Notes: generated by a model not told the origin, from the sequence alone. Positions 1-12,102 are shown, counted from the first letter of the stretch. The stretch is 64,000 bases of DNA from Delphinapterus leucas (GCF_002288925.2 NW_022098076.1:77766009-77830008), one strand, 5' to 3'. A program made the numbers and translations.

Positions 1-564
1 AAAAAAAATGCATACGTTTAGAAAAGGCAATGTGAAATCCTTAAAGACCCAGTTGAAAGGACGAGTTGATGTTTAATTAAAAGCAGTGGGCATGGATGGA
101 TTCTGTACATTTTTTAAGGATCAAGTTACCTGGAAAGAAAGAAAAATTGTGGGATGGGTATAATGTAAACAAAAAGCAGAGTTCAAATTAGGACTTTAAG
201 ACATTAAAATCAAAAGAAACTCTTCAAAAAGAGTGTCCATCTTGGGTATTAACCTCCAACATTGAAATGAAAACAACTTTGAAAAGCTTTAAAACAAAAG
301 GCAACCCACATTTGGGCATCCTTCAGATCTCTTGGCCTCCAGCTTTTTGTGGGAAGCTATGGTTTCCCATCATTTGCTTGCTGGGTCTAACATGTATTCC
401 CTGCCATGTGCACCTAGAATTTCTTACCAAAGCCACGCTGATTTGAAAGAGGACACTTTATGGCTCTTGTACAGTGTGTGTGAAGCCAGTGTAATGGCTG
501 GAAAACACAGAGCAGAAGCCAAGACACTTAGTTTCTTGGTCCTGTTTCTGTTTCTCACTCACTG

Positions 565-880
565 AGTGAATTGGGGGAAATTACTTTCTTCCTCTGAGAC
601 TCAGTTCTCTCGCTATAAAACGAGACCCTTTTCAGCGCCGTCCAACAGAACTTTCTGTGATAAGGGAAATGTTCTATAGAACATCCAGTAGAGTAGCTGC
701 AAGACACATGTGCTATGGAGCCCTAGAAACGGTGCTAGTGTGTCTGAGGAATACACAGTTTAATTTTATTTAACTTCCGCTGATTTAAGTTGCCGCACAT
801 AGCTGGAGGCTAGCATATTGGATGGAGCAGTTCTAGATGGTTGCTGAAATCCCCTCCGGTTGTAAAATTCTGCAGTTCCA
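565..880 (+). repeat. MIR-type SINE split by a MER3-like element
   Basis: The left part (about 565-632) has the MIR core order: a splicing-like 'cctctgagactcagttctct' segment followed by a 'tataaaacgag' segment. The right part (about 830-880) reads like the tail of the MIR3-type subfamily ('aaattctgcagttcca'). The 200 bases between are a DNA transposon, so the two halves are probably one old SINE opened by a later insertion. The family call is from recognition and the ends are approximate. Confidence 0.5.
633..830 (+). mobile_element. MER3-like non-autonomous hAT element
   Basis: It starts with cagcgccgtccaacagaac and ends with a related inverted end (attggatggagcagttctag). It contains the typical 'cacatgtgctatggagccct' and 'ctgaggaat' blocks and an AT-rich 'ttttatttaacttccgctgat' centre. 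Length of about 200 bp fits MER3, a hAT-type element without its own transposase. It sits inside a MIR copy. No coding capacity. Confidence 0.65.
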
Positions 881-2934
881 TCCTTGGTGTTCATTGCTAA
901 TCAATCAAACAATCCTCAAACCATAATTTGGGGCCTTGCCTGATCCAGGTGCAGTTTTAATTCCTAGGGAAACAAAGATGATAAGGCAGAGTCCTTGTTC
1001 CTTAAGAGCTCACAGTCTCTCTCGTGGGAAAGAATCATAAACTTCTAGAAACCCTAGGCTGTTAAGGCTTGGGACTCCTGGGAAAACAAAGAGTAAGTAG
1101 GGCCAGGCTTCGTCGATATTCATTACATATAGGTCTTTCACGTTGGCTGAGCAGGGATGCACTGTTAGGCAGTTAGTGCCATCTAGGTCTGGCTTACTTT
1201 TTTTTCCTCCCTAACTTTAGATGCTAAAAGTAAACCTGGATATTCGCCAGCTGCTGAGTCAAAACTTGGTTATTTTTAGTGTCCGGAGCCTTGAAACCTA
1301 GTTAGGGTAAGCGACCTAAAAGGATGGACTGAGAGATTCATTCTTTCATTCAGCAAATAAGTACTGTGCACATTTTGAGTGTCAGGTGATGGGCTAGACA
1401 TGGGGATACGGCCACACAGGAGGCAGAAACATGCCTTCCTCTTGCGGAGCAGTCCTGGCTTTCTAGGGGAGGTGGCAGACCTCGCACCAGCAAAGAGAGG
1501 CGATGATTTTAGATGGCGTTAAGAAGAGGTTGGCAACTAATAAAAATAATAATTAAAAAAATTTAGGACAACCCAACTAAATCTGTTGGCCTCTAGCTTA
1601 TGGTCTCTGGGTAGATGTTGGTGTAGGGATTTTGGTCTTAGAGGAAAAAAAAAAAAGGAGTTCCAGGCCTGGTGTGCTGCTCACTTTGGTGGAAATTTGG
1701 GGAAGCACAAGCTTGTTCTGGGGATGGAATGATGCACTGTGTATGAAAGGGCTTCATAACCGGTTAAGCACTCCACAATGGTAAGGGTCCATTATTATTG
1801 CTTAGGTTCTAAAATCTCCCTGTAGATTGTAATGACTAGTTGAGGATCTCTGGCTCAGCACACAGGAAGGGGAGACCCGGGAGAGGGACGGAGAACATCT
1901 TGAGGAACATCTAAGGGATGCTGCAGGTCAGGGGTCTTCAAACAGTGATCTCCAGAGCCCTTGGCTTCTATGGAAGGGCTTCTGCTGCTGTATAGCGTAC
2001 AGGCTGAGAGGCCAGCCCAGTGGGTCTGACCCTACTCTAGCTAGAGCTACCCAATCTTAACTATCCTATATGCAGGATGTATGTGTAAAGTCTTAGTTAA
2101 AGTATCTTTTGGCAAGAAAATTTTTGTGGAACTGGTTGGGTGTCTGCTGAGAGTGGAAGGGGTCACCAAAGACTCTGGAGCACGGGAGGAGCTCAGGCCA
2201 ACTTCCTTCCACGGGGAGCAAAATGGGTGTGACCAGTAGGAACCTGGGAGAATCCTTGGGGCAGGACGAGAAAGAAGCAGATGACTTCTCCAGGCATTGA
2301 ACCTTATTTACAGAGCAACTGTGAGTTGCACTGTTTGTCCACGTTGTGCAATTCATGTTGTGTCCAAAACAAATAACTAGAAACACGAAGTAAGCGGTTA
2401 ATGTATATTGAACGTGTGCTCCAGGCTCTGTGCCTCGCTGCCTCATCCATTTCTTCCACTTGCCTCTGCAGATTCGCTCTCCACTCTTCTCTACCCTGCT
2501 CCTTGCCCCACATGGAATGTATTAAGGGGCTCCTTTGCCCTCTGGTTTCTTTTGGTTTCAGCCAGTGGGAGGAATGGAGGGAGGACAGTGAGGTTAGTGC
2601 ATTTATTCACGTGGCTCTTTCACTGTGGGGTTCCTACCAGCTGGCTGCATCCCTGCCTTGAAGGTCATAACTCATTTCAGGTGCCCTCTTCACAGAGATC
2701 TCACTTTCTTTGGGTATAGATACCCAAGTGTGTCCTGGTGCCCCTTCAGACCTAGGCGTGACAATGGCACCCACTGTTGTTGGCCTGGGGACACTGCACC
2801 CCTCTTGTGGTTTTGCTGCATTTTTCACACTCTTGTGTAAATTGGTCTTTTATTAAACCTTCCTTGGATTATCCCAATTTGAGGGCACTGTTCCCTCCTG
2901 GGGCTCTGGTGGATGCATAGCACAACAGCCCTGT
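881..2934. other. Mostly single-copy DNA, no gene seen
   Basis: No exon-like frame or recognisable protein is visible. Short stretches near 950-1020 and 1340-1430 resemble a common old mammalian repeat (the 'aacaaagatgataaggcagagtcc...gagctcacagtct' and 'cagcaaataagtactgtgcac' types), but too little remains to name a family. The frames at 2093-2840 overlap on both strands and look like chance. Confidence 0.5.
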
Positions 2935-2937
2935 GAA

Positions 2938-3065
2938 GTATGTACAGTTATTACCCCAGCTTGCAGATGAGGAAATGGAGAAACAGGAAGGTTAGGGTAT
3001 GCGTCCAAGCTCACACAGCTAATCAGTGAGCCCAGAGGATTAAAAACCCAGGCAGTGTGCCCTTG
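2938..3065 (-). repeat. MIR SINE
   Basis: Read on the plus strand it shows the reverse complement of the MIR core: 'cagatgaggaaatggag', then 'gctcacacagctaatcagtgag' and 'ttaaaaacccaggcagtgtgc'. MIR is an old tRNA-derived SINE found in all mammals. Ends approximate. Confidence 0.8.
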
Positions 3066-4400
3066 AGCAATGCATGACAGCACCTCTTCAAGCAGGGGAG
3101 GTGGGTGGGTAGATGGGGGGAAGGCCTAGAGCTTGACTTCCATCACAGGGAGCTTCCTGCTCGCTGCCCCAAATTCCTTTGAGATCCGGCCTTTCTCATT
3201 AGCCCCTCTTGACTGTCAGCCCAGCCAGGGCCATTAAGTGCTCGCAGGCGGGCAGCCTGTAAGAGGTGGCAGCGAGGTGAGGCCCGGGGAAGAGTAGACG
3301 ACAGTTTGTTTCTGTGATTGCAAAAAACACCACCACCCAAACCAAGACAGCCCCAAATGAGTTAAACAAGCAGAAAATAGCCTTCCGGATGTGGCAGGGG
3401 CTGACAGCTTCCCCTCCGTGATTTCATTTGGTGGTGAAGGTTTTGTCAATAAACATGCTGCCCGGAACCACACACAGTGTCTGATTCTGTCTGAGAACAT
3501 TTTTTTTTTTCCTTCTGACTTGCACAGGCTCTGGCTGGGAGTGACAGAAGCCAGCCTCTAACTTCTCTGACCTACTTCCCAGCTGCTTTTCCAGCCAGCA
3601 GCCTACGCAGCATCCATTTTAACCAGCTTTTCCAGGTCGGGACCATTCAATGCAGAGGCTGGCTTTTGCTTGACACAAAGCCAGGTACCATCAGTTTTCC
3701 TGTTTGCTAAATTTTCAGTGTTCCCTTTCTTTAGCTGAAAAAGTATGGATTGGGCTCCTGTTTAGGACAGATAACAAATGCAGTTGCTTTGAGCCAAAAT
3801 TGGCCACTTGCTCTATACTTCAGGTGCTTTAAAAGGCAGTTTTTCTACTATTATGGAGAACCTGGGCCAGACCAAATGCAAACAGTGAGAATTTAGGCCA
3901 TCCCAGTAGACAGTCATTCTCCTCTTTTTCTTGTGACGCAGACAAATGTATGCTCCACATAAACACAATGTCTTATTTTTCACTTTTATGAAAGGATCAT
4001 ATGAAACCAGCTCTTCACAGATAAAAAGCAAGTGCTTCGTGTATCTATTACTGTACCTTTCATCTCCCAAGGCTTTGTGAGAAACTTCCAGCTGGAGCTA
4101 CATTCTTTTCTGGTTTGATAAAGATAAATTGTATTCAGTGGGAGAGAAAGGGGAAACCTTTTCTTGATTATTCTCTAAATAAAAAGTCAGGGGAAATGTG
4201 CCTTTTTTTCCCCAGTCCTCAAAGAAGTTATTCCCCTTCAAAATGACCCCAAATTTTCTGTGCTGCTCAGCATACTAAAACTGTTTGATCTTTAAGAGAA
4301 ACTTGTTATATATTGGGTCCTGGGAACTCGTTAGAGAATAAAGAGGACAGATTGCTTTCTTGACTAATATCTGCTAATGGTCAACACTCAGGTTCAGGCC
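3066..4400. other. Repeat-poor single-copy stretch
   Basis: No transposon that I can name and no supported gene. The block 3,230-3,640 is repeat-free and has an 'aaccacacacagtg' RUNX-like motif near 3,467. It is a possible conserved regulatory element but nothing in the sequence alone proves this. The 85-codon frame at 3,813-4,070 (minus) resembles no protein I know. Confidence 0.5.
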
Positions 4401-4404
4401 GTAT

Positions 4405-4622
4405 GGTGTAGTGGTTTGTGGCATAGGCTCTGGAGTTTAAATCTTGGCTTTTCCCCTTGCTGATTTGGTAATTTGCCTGTGCCTCAGTTTCCTCATCTGC
4501 GGTGTTAGATATAATATTAGGTCTCTCATAAGATGTTGTGAGAGGTAAATGGAGTAAACCATGGAAGGTGTTCTAAATAGTGCTTGGCACATACATTTTA
4601 ATAAATGTTCACAATCATTATC
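4405..4622 (+). repeat. MIR SINE, nearly full length
   Basis: All MIR sections occur in order: the tRNA-like head 'tatggtgtagtggtttgtggcat', 'ggctctggagtttaaatc', the core 'gtgcctcagtttcctcatctg', 'gttgtgagaggtaaatg', and the tail 'tgcttggcacatac...taataaatgtt'. Sense orientation. Confidence 0.85.
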
Positions 4623-5340
4623 TACCACAGGAAAGGTAGAAAGGCGGGAAGAAACCCAGTCCAGTGTGTGTGTGCGTGTGTATGCACGTGCGTGTGCATA
4701 AGCAAGTGTGGAATTTAGTTGCTGGGAGAAGGGAGCTCAAAGAAACAGGGAGCAAAGCAAGAGGAGGGTAGTGGGGATTCTAGAAAGGGCTAAGTGGGAT
4801 CCAGGTGTCCTCAAAACTGATCCTCTTTCTTTGTTAGTTTTCAACACAAGAAGGAAGACGAGAAGCAGCCAGCTACCTATCAGGTTGCTGTCCTTGCCTG
4901 AGCAGGGCTATCAGGAGCTCAGAGCTTTGCTTTTAGTGGAGCTACAAGCGTTGGGGCTTGCAGTCTCCTGAGGTGGTGGGAAAGGGGCACAGGGGGGTTG
5001 ACTCGGTACCTGGTATGCTGCAGTGACCTTGTGACCTCCAAGAAGTCTTCTTTCACCAGGCCTGGGGCCACTCACAGACCAGGAAACTGCTGGAATGGAC
5101 ACAGCAGGTGCCTGTGACCTCATGGTTTTGGGGTCCAGAATATTTTGACCTTGTCATTTTATTCCCAGGACATTGTGAATATGACTTTTAATAGAATTAT
5201 ACCAATATTAATTGTTTTTTGCTGGAAATGTATTTTTCTAAGGAACCCCATTAATTCAGTTTAATTTCTTGATTAATATTCTAGCCAGAACAGTAAATAC
5301 TTTTGGATATTTTCTATTTTTAATGAAATTATTTTCATTT
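4623..5340. other. No gene seen; short GT-rich run near 4,665-4,705
   Basis: It holds a degenerate gtgtgtgtgcgtgtgtatgcacgtgcgtgtg run and otherwise single-copy sequence. The 87-codon frame at 4,708-4,971 has no recognisable domain. Confidence 0.45.
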
Positions 5341-5354
5341 GGATCCAATTCAAA

Positions 5355-5725
5355 GAGAAACAGAGAAAAGAGAGAAAGGAAAACGGGGATCGAGAAAGGG
5401 AGACAGAGAGGAAGGCAGAGAGAGAGGGAGCAGAGAAACAGAGGAATGTCTGCACAAGCACATTTACACAAAGATGCAAAGAAAAATACAGAGACAAAGA
5501 TGCAGAGTTAGAGAAACTGGGGGATTTACAGAGGCAGTCACACAAAGAGAGTGGGAGACAGTGAAACACAGAAGGAGAAAAACACACACAGACGAGAGAG
5601 AGAGCAACATAGAACAGATGTTCAGGTATGCACACGCATTTACACACACACACGTGCACAATCACAAAGCAAGAGAATCAGAGGAAAGATACACACACAT
5701 ACACAACACAAACACACACCACAAC
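5355..5725. repeat. Low-complexity purine (GAGA) then CA-rich tract
   Basis: About 230 bases of almost pure A/G on the plus strand (agagaaa, agagagagg units) grade into a CA-rich run (acacacacac, about 5,580-5,725). Low complexity explains the long overlapping frames on both strands here (152 codons plus, 130 codons minus), whose products would be Arg/Glu-rich or Ser/Leu/Cys-rich. I do not count these as genes. Confidence 0.85.
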
Positions 5726-5889
5726 CGAGGAGATGACAGCTGTTCTGGTGGGTTGATTGCCAAATTTTTGGATATAGCAGGGTCAGAATATGGTTAGGAT
5801 CAAACAGTGGGATTGAACTTATCTTCATGATCAAAATGGCAGAATTCAGATCAGGTATATAAAGTTGTTCACAGAATATTTGATAAATA

Positions 5890-6228
5890 GAAGTTATTAA
5901 TTTTTTTAATAAATTTATTTATTTAGGCTGCGTTGGGTCTTTTGTTGCTGTGTGCGGGCTTTTTATAGTTGTGGGGAGCGAGGGCTACTCTTCGTTGCAG
6001 TGCATGGGCTTCTCATTGCAATGGCTTCTCTTGTTGCGGAGCACAGGCCCTAGGCACACGGGCTTCAGTAGTTGTGGCTCGCGGGCTCTAGTAGTTGTGG
6101 CGCACGGGCTTAGTTGCTCCGCGGCGTGTGGGATCTTCCCGGACCAGGGCTTGAACCCGTGTCCCCTGCATTGGCAGGCGGATTCTTAACCACTGTGCCA
6201 CCAAGGAAGCCCGGAAGTTATTAATTTT
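5890..6228 (-). mobile_element. CHR-1-like SINE with 15-bp target duplication
   Basis: Long CHR-type copy on the minus strand: A-rich tail (as T/A run, 5,905-5,925), body with 'tagttgtggctcgcgggctc' repeats, and tRNA-like head ending 'gccaccaaggaagccc' at 6,212. It is flanked by an exact duplication gaagttattaatttt at 5,890-5,904 and 6,214-6,228, proof of insertion by target-primed reverse transcription. The perfect duplication points to a fairly young insertion. Confidence 0.93.
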
Positions 6229-8990
6229 AATAGAATCTTAGCCTGATACTTGCAGCAGAAACCCCTTTCCTGGTTGGAAGACCACTTTTAGGTGATGTCA
6301 CAGATTTTTTTCTTCCAGGGGTGGGAGCACCCTGGTCCGGATCCTCTCCTCATCCATTGACACGTTCCCCACTCCCCTCTGTTGTGCTCCTGACATGCAT
6401 GGCGGGCAGATAGAATATAGCTATTACTTGCTCCTCTTTAGAAAGGTGGCAAAACTTGCAAGGAATGGCGGGATGGGGGCTGGTGGGCAGTGAAATTTGG
6501 TAGGAGAACCAAAAAATAAAATCAAATAAAATGTCTGTGACTGGGGCCACCAAATACTGTGAGACTGATTCTAAGCAGTGTTGTTTTATGGCTGTTTCAA
6601 GATCTCAAAATCCTTATGGTTTCTTAAATCCCAAGGAAATGGGCCTGAAGACACAGAGAATGTAAACTAGATCTTTGAAATTCCCTCCGGTTATTCTCTG
6701 GAAACTTATTTCTGCAGAAGTGCCTTCTGATTGACAAAAGCTCACTTTTATATTCACAATCTCACCCCGTGAAGGTCTAGTCTAAAATTGCCCTCAGAGA
6801 GTATGGTGCAGTAACTTCTAAAAAGCCCCAATCTCTCGATTTTTGCATTTAATTTATTGTTTTTCTCTTTCGGAGCTTTCTTTTGTATATAACCAAATCC
6901 CAATTCTGAGTGCCTGTCTCACACCCCTAAGCCGTGATGTTGGAAGCTATTTTTAAAATTTAGATCTTGAAATTCCCTTCATTTACTTTCAAGTCCCTGG
7001 TCCTTTGGAAATTTATATAAGATTTCCCAATCCCTCCCAATCTCCTACTTTATGCTCCCTTTGGAAGCAGTTAATTAATTTCATTTCTTAAAGATGCTTT
7101 GTTTCCTTAAGTAGTTCAGTCTGGCTAGCCTTCCATTGGGTATCACTTTTCGCCAGCACTTTACACAGATTCATTCCGAAATGGCTTATTATGGGCCAGT
7201 TGTCTGGGTTTGATGGGACAATTGCCTATGAGGTCAGGGTCTGTATGCATCACTCAGTCACTCAACAGTCATTCTTGAGTCCCTGATATGGGCCATGCAC
7301 TGAGGATAAAAAGCCTGACCTTTGTGAATCCCTGTCCCCAGCCCATAAAGGCCCCAGTGACTGACCTGGGTGGGGTCCTCACAGGCACTTTGGGGGATTT
7401 TATACTGAAAGTAGAAGACATGAGAGCTGGTGAGTGAGGCCACAGCAGTGCCTTTGACAGGGATTTGAGAGACCAGGAGGATACATGCATCTTTCAAGCC
7501 AACAGGACTATAAATGGGAGGTAGAACCAAGAGTCAGTAACCAAACAGCAGATTAGGAGGGGATTACGGTGAGTTGGTTCCAGGAAGACCGCCATGAGCT
7601 CTGTTTGGGGTGTTGACAGCTCAGTTTGATGGTTTTGAAGGTACACAGCACATGGGTGTTTCTGGCTCTGGATTAAAGGTACAGGCTCTGGAGGGGCTCT
7701 GTCCACCATCCACCATCCCTCAGGCCTTCCATGCAGTGTGGTTTGGAAGAGGGCAGCCCCCATTTCCCTCAGTGAGAGAACAGAGGGATATTCTGGGATG
7801 TTCACACTAAAGGCCTGATTACTTTAACTTCTCCTCTGGGTCATCTCCTTCGCATGGTTCTAGGTACTGGAGCTGGAAAAGGTGGTAATCTTGTTTCTTT
7901 AATTGCCTTCTCGGGCTTCCTGTCTTGAGCTAGAGGCCAGGATGAGGAAGTGTGGGGAAAGCACAGGTGTAGACAGGTCAGGTTAGCAGGGGGCAATGGT
8001 AGATAAGGTGAGTGCGCAGAGATGGTGTAGCCTGGGGCAAAGGTCAGCATGGTCACTTGCATGACTTAAGATGAGTCTAAGAAGTGCCTGTGAGTTTGGG
8101 GGAGGGGCAGATGGTAAAGACAGAGACAGAGGAGGAGTGGACAGATGGAAGCAGCCAGAGGTCCAGTGTAGGAGTTGATCATTTTGGTGAGTGTTCCTAT
8201 TATTGTCAGAATTACGTTGTGGCCTTAGAAGGGGGGCAGCTCCATTATAAATCTAAAATTATGGTTTTTCAAGGAGTTTTCAGGACTGAGAGTGGTGGAG
8301 CTTACCCCTAGGGGGTGTTATATTGGGGAGAATTGTGCTGGATTCCACATTGTGCATGGTCTCAGAGAACTCTCTGCTTCTGTTCACTCTTCCTGTCCCT
8401 TGCCAATTCCAAGCCCTGGGGTAAAAGTCAACATGGCCACTTGTTTGACTTAGGGTAAGTCTAGGCTTCCCCCATGGTATTTGAATCAAGATGTTTAGGT
8501 AGAGCTAGGTTTTTTGGTAGAAGAGACCCACTTACACTCAGTTTATTCAGGACATTCCCAGAATGTCTCAAGCCATGCCAGACATGATTGGGCATAAGCA
8601 GCCTCTGCCTTTCACACTAAGTTACCTTAATTAATTCCACTGGTGGCTGGACTGAGGCACGAGTTTCTGGGCACAGAAGTTCTTGGAGCAGGATGTTTTA
8701 TAGTCTACAAGAACCTTGTATTGATAGATTGAGAAATCTGCTTAGCAGTTTGAATGTGAAGCATTAATAATTTCATCTCATCTGAAGGTCCAGAAATAGG
8801 AAAGTTGACATTCTGACACAGGCCAACATGGGGCACAAATTATATGGTCATAGATGACAGATGAGGAATGAGGTGCCTTGCCAGTAGAATGGGACAGAAA
8901 TGACAATGCTGGGCTTAAGCTTTAAAAAGGCAAGTTCATTTCCACTTGTGCTTTGGGGAGTCCTGAGTTGCCATGTAATAGGAGAGGCAC
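6229..8990. other. Mostly single-copy DNA, no gene seen
   Basis: No named transposon stands out. A short part near 7,250-7,320 resembles a widespread old repeat. There is a diverged direct repeat (8,029-8,082 against 8,410-8,465), reported among the findings. Frames up to 103 codons have no recognisable domain and overlap others in antisense. Confidence 0.45.
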
Positions 8991-9270
8991 AGCAGCTGGA
9001 ATTTAGACTTTTATGGATTCCAGCTGAGTCCAGCTTTCTGGTCAACCCTGCCAAGGTGCCAGACAGATGATTGAGCCATCTTGAATGTTCCACCCAGTTG
9101 ATAACCTCAGATTCCTGCAGATGCAGCCATTATCACATGGAGCAGAAGAATCACCCATCTGAGCCCAATCGATGGACAGAATCTTTGGAGATAAAATAAT
9201 TGCTGTTCTAATCCACTGAGATCTGGGGTGGTATGCTGTGCAGCCATAGGTAACCAAAACAGGAGACATA
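8985..9270 (+). repeat. Old LTR-like fragment (MLT1-type?)
   Basis: The end 'attgctgttctaatccactgagatctggggtggtatgctgtgcagccatagg' is of a kind found at the 3' end of old mammalian LTR elements. A second diverged example lies at 9,962-10,205. The name is a guess. Confidence 0.35.
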
Positions 9271-9294
9271 TCCTTTATAGTTTTATTTATTAGA

Positions 9295-9715
9295 GAAGTT
9301 AGATATTATGACTCATAGACCAAATCTGGCCCACTATCTTTTTTTTTTGTTTTTTGCGGTACGCGGGCCTCTCACCGTTGTGTCCTCTCCCGTTGCGGAG
9401 CACAGGCTCGGGACGCGCAGGCTCAGCGGCCATGGCTCACGGGCCCAGCCGCTCCGCGGCACGTGGGATCTTCCCGGACCGGGGCACGAACCCGCGTCCC
9501 CTGCATCGGCAGGCGGACTCCCAACCGCTGCGCCACCAGGGAGGCCCTCTATCTATTTTTGTAAGTATATTTTTATTGGAACATAGCTCTGTCTGTTTGT
9601 CTAAGTATTGCCAATGACTGCTTTCGTAGAATTGAGTAGTTGCAGCAGAGAACTTACAGCCTGAAAAGCTAAAAAAGATTTACCTTCAGATCCTTTATAG
9701 ACAGTGTTTGGTTTG
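9295..9715 (+). mobile_element. hAT-type MER element interrupted by a CHR SINE
   Basis: The left arm 'gactcatagaccaaatctggcccac' (to about 9,339) and right arm (9,548-9,715: 'tttttattggaacatagctctg', 'gagtagttgcagcagagaac', 'cctgaaaagctaaaaaagatttacc') match in order the copy at 47,503-47,828. The intervening 200 bases are a CHR SINE. Family name not resolved. Confidence 0.6.
9340..9547 (-). mobile_element. CHR SINE (short type)
   Basis: T-rich tail, then gcggtacgcgggcctctcacc, the body, and the tRNA-like head finishing gccaccagggaggccc. Possible imperfect target duplication beginning 'ctatct' on both sides (9,334 and 9,549). It lies within an older hAT-type copy. Confidence 0.95.
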
Positions 9716-9961
9716 CTTGCCCATGATCTGTTACACTAATCTAGAAAAAAGGTGAAAGATAAGCAGAAATGATCTCTTTTAAAACAGTGTGCAAACCCCA
9801 GTTGTACGGAAACCAGTGGTATATGGGGAATTCCTTGTCTTTCATGGTCAGAGATTTTAAATGCACTTGTGTGGTTTGGCTCAACTTCTTGAGTCCATGC
9901 TGTCTGCCATGAGAAAAACGTGCTCCACATAGCTGTAGCTGATTTTGCCTGGGTCTCAGAA

Positions 9962-10205
9962 TGAGTGACACATAGAGCAGAACTAAACCCGACCTGCTAT
10001 CTTGATGGTGAGCTGGTCCAAATCCAGCTGAGTCCAGCAGAGCCCAGCAAATCCTGCAGACCTGTGAAACATAAGTAAATGTTTCTTTTTCCCCCCTTCT
10101 TCTCTGTAATTGACAATAACAGTCCTGCTGTTGTTAGTCACCAGAGAGTTTTGGAATTGTTTGTTACATAGCATCTTTGCAACTATGCCTATCTAATACA
10201 AAGCT
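9962..10205 (+). repeat. Old LTR-like fragment (MLT1-type?)
   Basis: It shows 'gctggtccaaatccagctgagtccagcagagcccagc', 'gtgaaacataagtaaatg', and an end 'gttttggaattgtttgttacatagcatctttgcaactatgcctatctaat'. This order is like the fragment at 8,985-9,270 and common old LTRs. Confidence 0.35.
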
Positions 10206-11095
10206 CAAGAAGCATAGAAAGAAAGGGGATTTTCTTTACGTTGAGTTGCTACTAGTCCATACAGCACCACTGTGAAAATTAGAAAAAGGTGGTTCTCTGT
10301 CAAGATACTTTATTTCCCATCTGCCAGAAAGTTGCCATGTTATGACTCTGCTGTAACAAGACATTTGATTGCTAACATCAGATGTATTATACTGGATAAA
10401 TGAAGCTTTGAGATCCATGATGTGAAGGTCACCCAATCAGATGTGTCACCTGTGTGCAGTGTACACATACAAAACCAAAAGTTATGACTCTATATTGAGA
10501 GAACTCAATGAGTTGGGTCCTCCTGCATTAACCCGTGCTGTGTTAGAGGCAGATGCAAGGGTATTGTTGAAGACATTAGCTTGCCACATAATATTATGTT
10601 TCAGTGGCAGAAGTTGTAAATTATTTTGCATGTGTCTTTGCATCCTTTCATGGACAAATTCTATTCTCTCTCCTTGTGGGTGGTAGCAAAGGTAGATCAG
10701 GGCAAAGGTAGTGTACTAAGAGAGAGAAAGAAGAAGAGCCCATTAAAGATGTTAAAATATTACCACGATTACACATGCTGGTTCCGTCTGGGCAAATGCA
10801 AGAAAACAGCCTCTCCTTTGTCCCCTTTTTCTCCTTTATGCCTCTGTAGGGTGGAGAGGGATAAGTTGACCCTAGTTTACTGGCAAGTCAGGACTGAACT
10901 GGGTGTGACTGGATTAGTTTTTCTGTGTGACTTATCTAAATTAGTTCAGGTTGAGGTGTGTAACTTTGCAAACTGCTTCTGTTATCTAACTTAAGTTTGT
11001 GTATCCAAAGCCCTGGCAGCCACACCATATACGCTAATGGAGAAAACTTCAGCTGTATAGGAAAAAAAAAGATGTGCTTTGAATTTGGGCCCCTC
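10206..11095. other. No gene or repeat recognised
   Basis: Single-copy-looking sequence. The frames at 10,441-10,686 and 10,626-10,994 (81 and 122 codons) overlap each other in different frames, have no signal peptide or domain I recognise, and no sign of splice structure. Confidence 0.45.
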
Positions 11096-11097
11096 AA

Positions 11098-11205
11098 TTT
11101 ATTAGTGACCTGAGTTTCAGTTTTCTCATTTATAAAATGGTGAAACCAATTCCTGCTTCAAAGGGTTGTTATGAGGATTAAATGAGATATTGCGTAAGAA
11201 TAATC
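11098..11205 (+). repeat. MIR SINE, 3' part
   Basis: 'gtgacctgagtttcagttttctcatttataaaatgg' followed by 'gggttgttatgaggattaaatgag' is the MIR core and 3' section in sense orientation. Confidence 0.75.
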
Positions 11206-12100
11206 TAGAAGAGTGTGGTACAGCGTCAGTATTTGCTGTTGGTATCCATTCCATCTCTCTTCAGGCCGAAAGGGAATGAAAGCAAAGTGGAAAGCATGTG
11301 TCTTTGGTGTCTTCATATCTCTCTTCTTCTCATGTTTGGTGTCCTTTTATCTATCACTTCTCTGTCTCTGACTTTCCTGCTCCCATTTTGTGAGCATCCA
11401 GGTTTACATTTTTGTTCACGTAAAGTTGCAGAAGCAAGTACATGATTGTAGCATGTGTGCTCTTGCTCAGTTAGATCCAGGCAAGCCTCAGGCATGTCTG
11501 CATCTGTTACCGAACTCGGGTTTGGCTGCTCGCTGCTTGAAAGCCAGTACTCGAGAGACAAGTGCGGATACGTTGCTTTATTCAGGAAGCTGGCAACCTG
11601 GGGAGAAGGCGGACTCGTGTCCAAAAACCAACTGTGAAGATTGTGCTTGACCATGAAAGTTTTTAAAGGGAGAATCATTTGGGGAGGGGGTCAGAGTCTT
11701 TATTATCTTCCACTGTGTGCAGACTTGCTTCTGATGGGTTGAAGTAACAGGGTGGTGTTCCAGGTATCTTGTGTTCAGCCTGAAGTTACCATCCTTCACC
11801 TGGGTGGGGACTTTAGTTCCTGCAGAAAAACTCAAAGGTATTGTCTATATTCCTTGAGGAATCCTGCTTCAATCCAGGATCCTGCTTCAATCACTGCACT
11901 ATTGGTTCTTGACTTCTCCTCTTTTGTTTCTGCATTCCTTCTTTTCCTTGGTAAGCAACTGTTTGAATCTGCCCTTTAGAACTCAGGGAAAGTCAGGGAA
12001 GCTGAATGAAGCCTATTTCCTACAAACAAGAAACGGGAGACACAGAAAGGATTTGTACCTGGGAGGGCCCCATAGGGTCCTGCTCCGTTCCACATCTCGT
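11206..12100. other. No gene seen
   Basis: Single-copy-looking sequence. It contains a small tandem duplication of atcctgcttcaatc near 11,862-11,893. The frame of 121 codons at 11,313-11,678 (minus) overlaps two plus-strand frames and shows no domain. Confidence 0.45.
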
Positions 12101-12102
12101 GC

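Noticed and set aside
5273..5797. Overlapping frames of 152 codons (plus) and 130 codons (minus)
   Set aside because: Both come from a low-complexity purine/CA tract; the products are monotonous (Arg/Glu or Ser/Leu/Cys) and antisense to each other.
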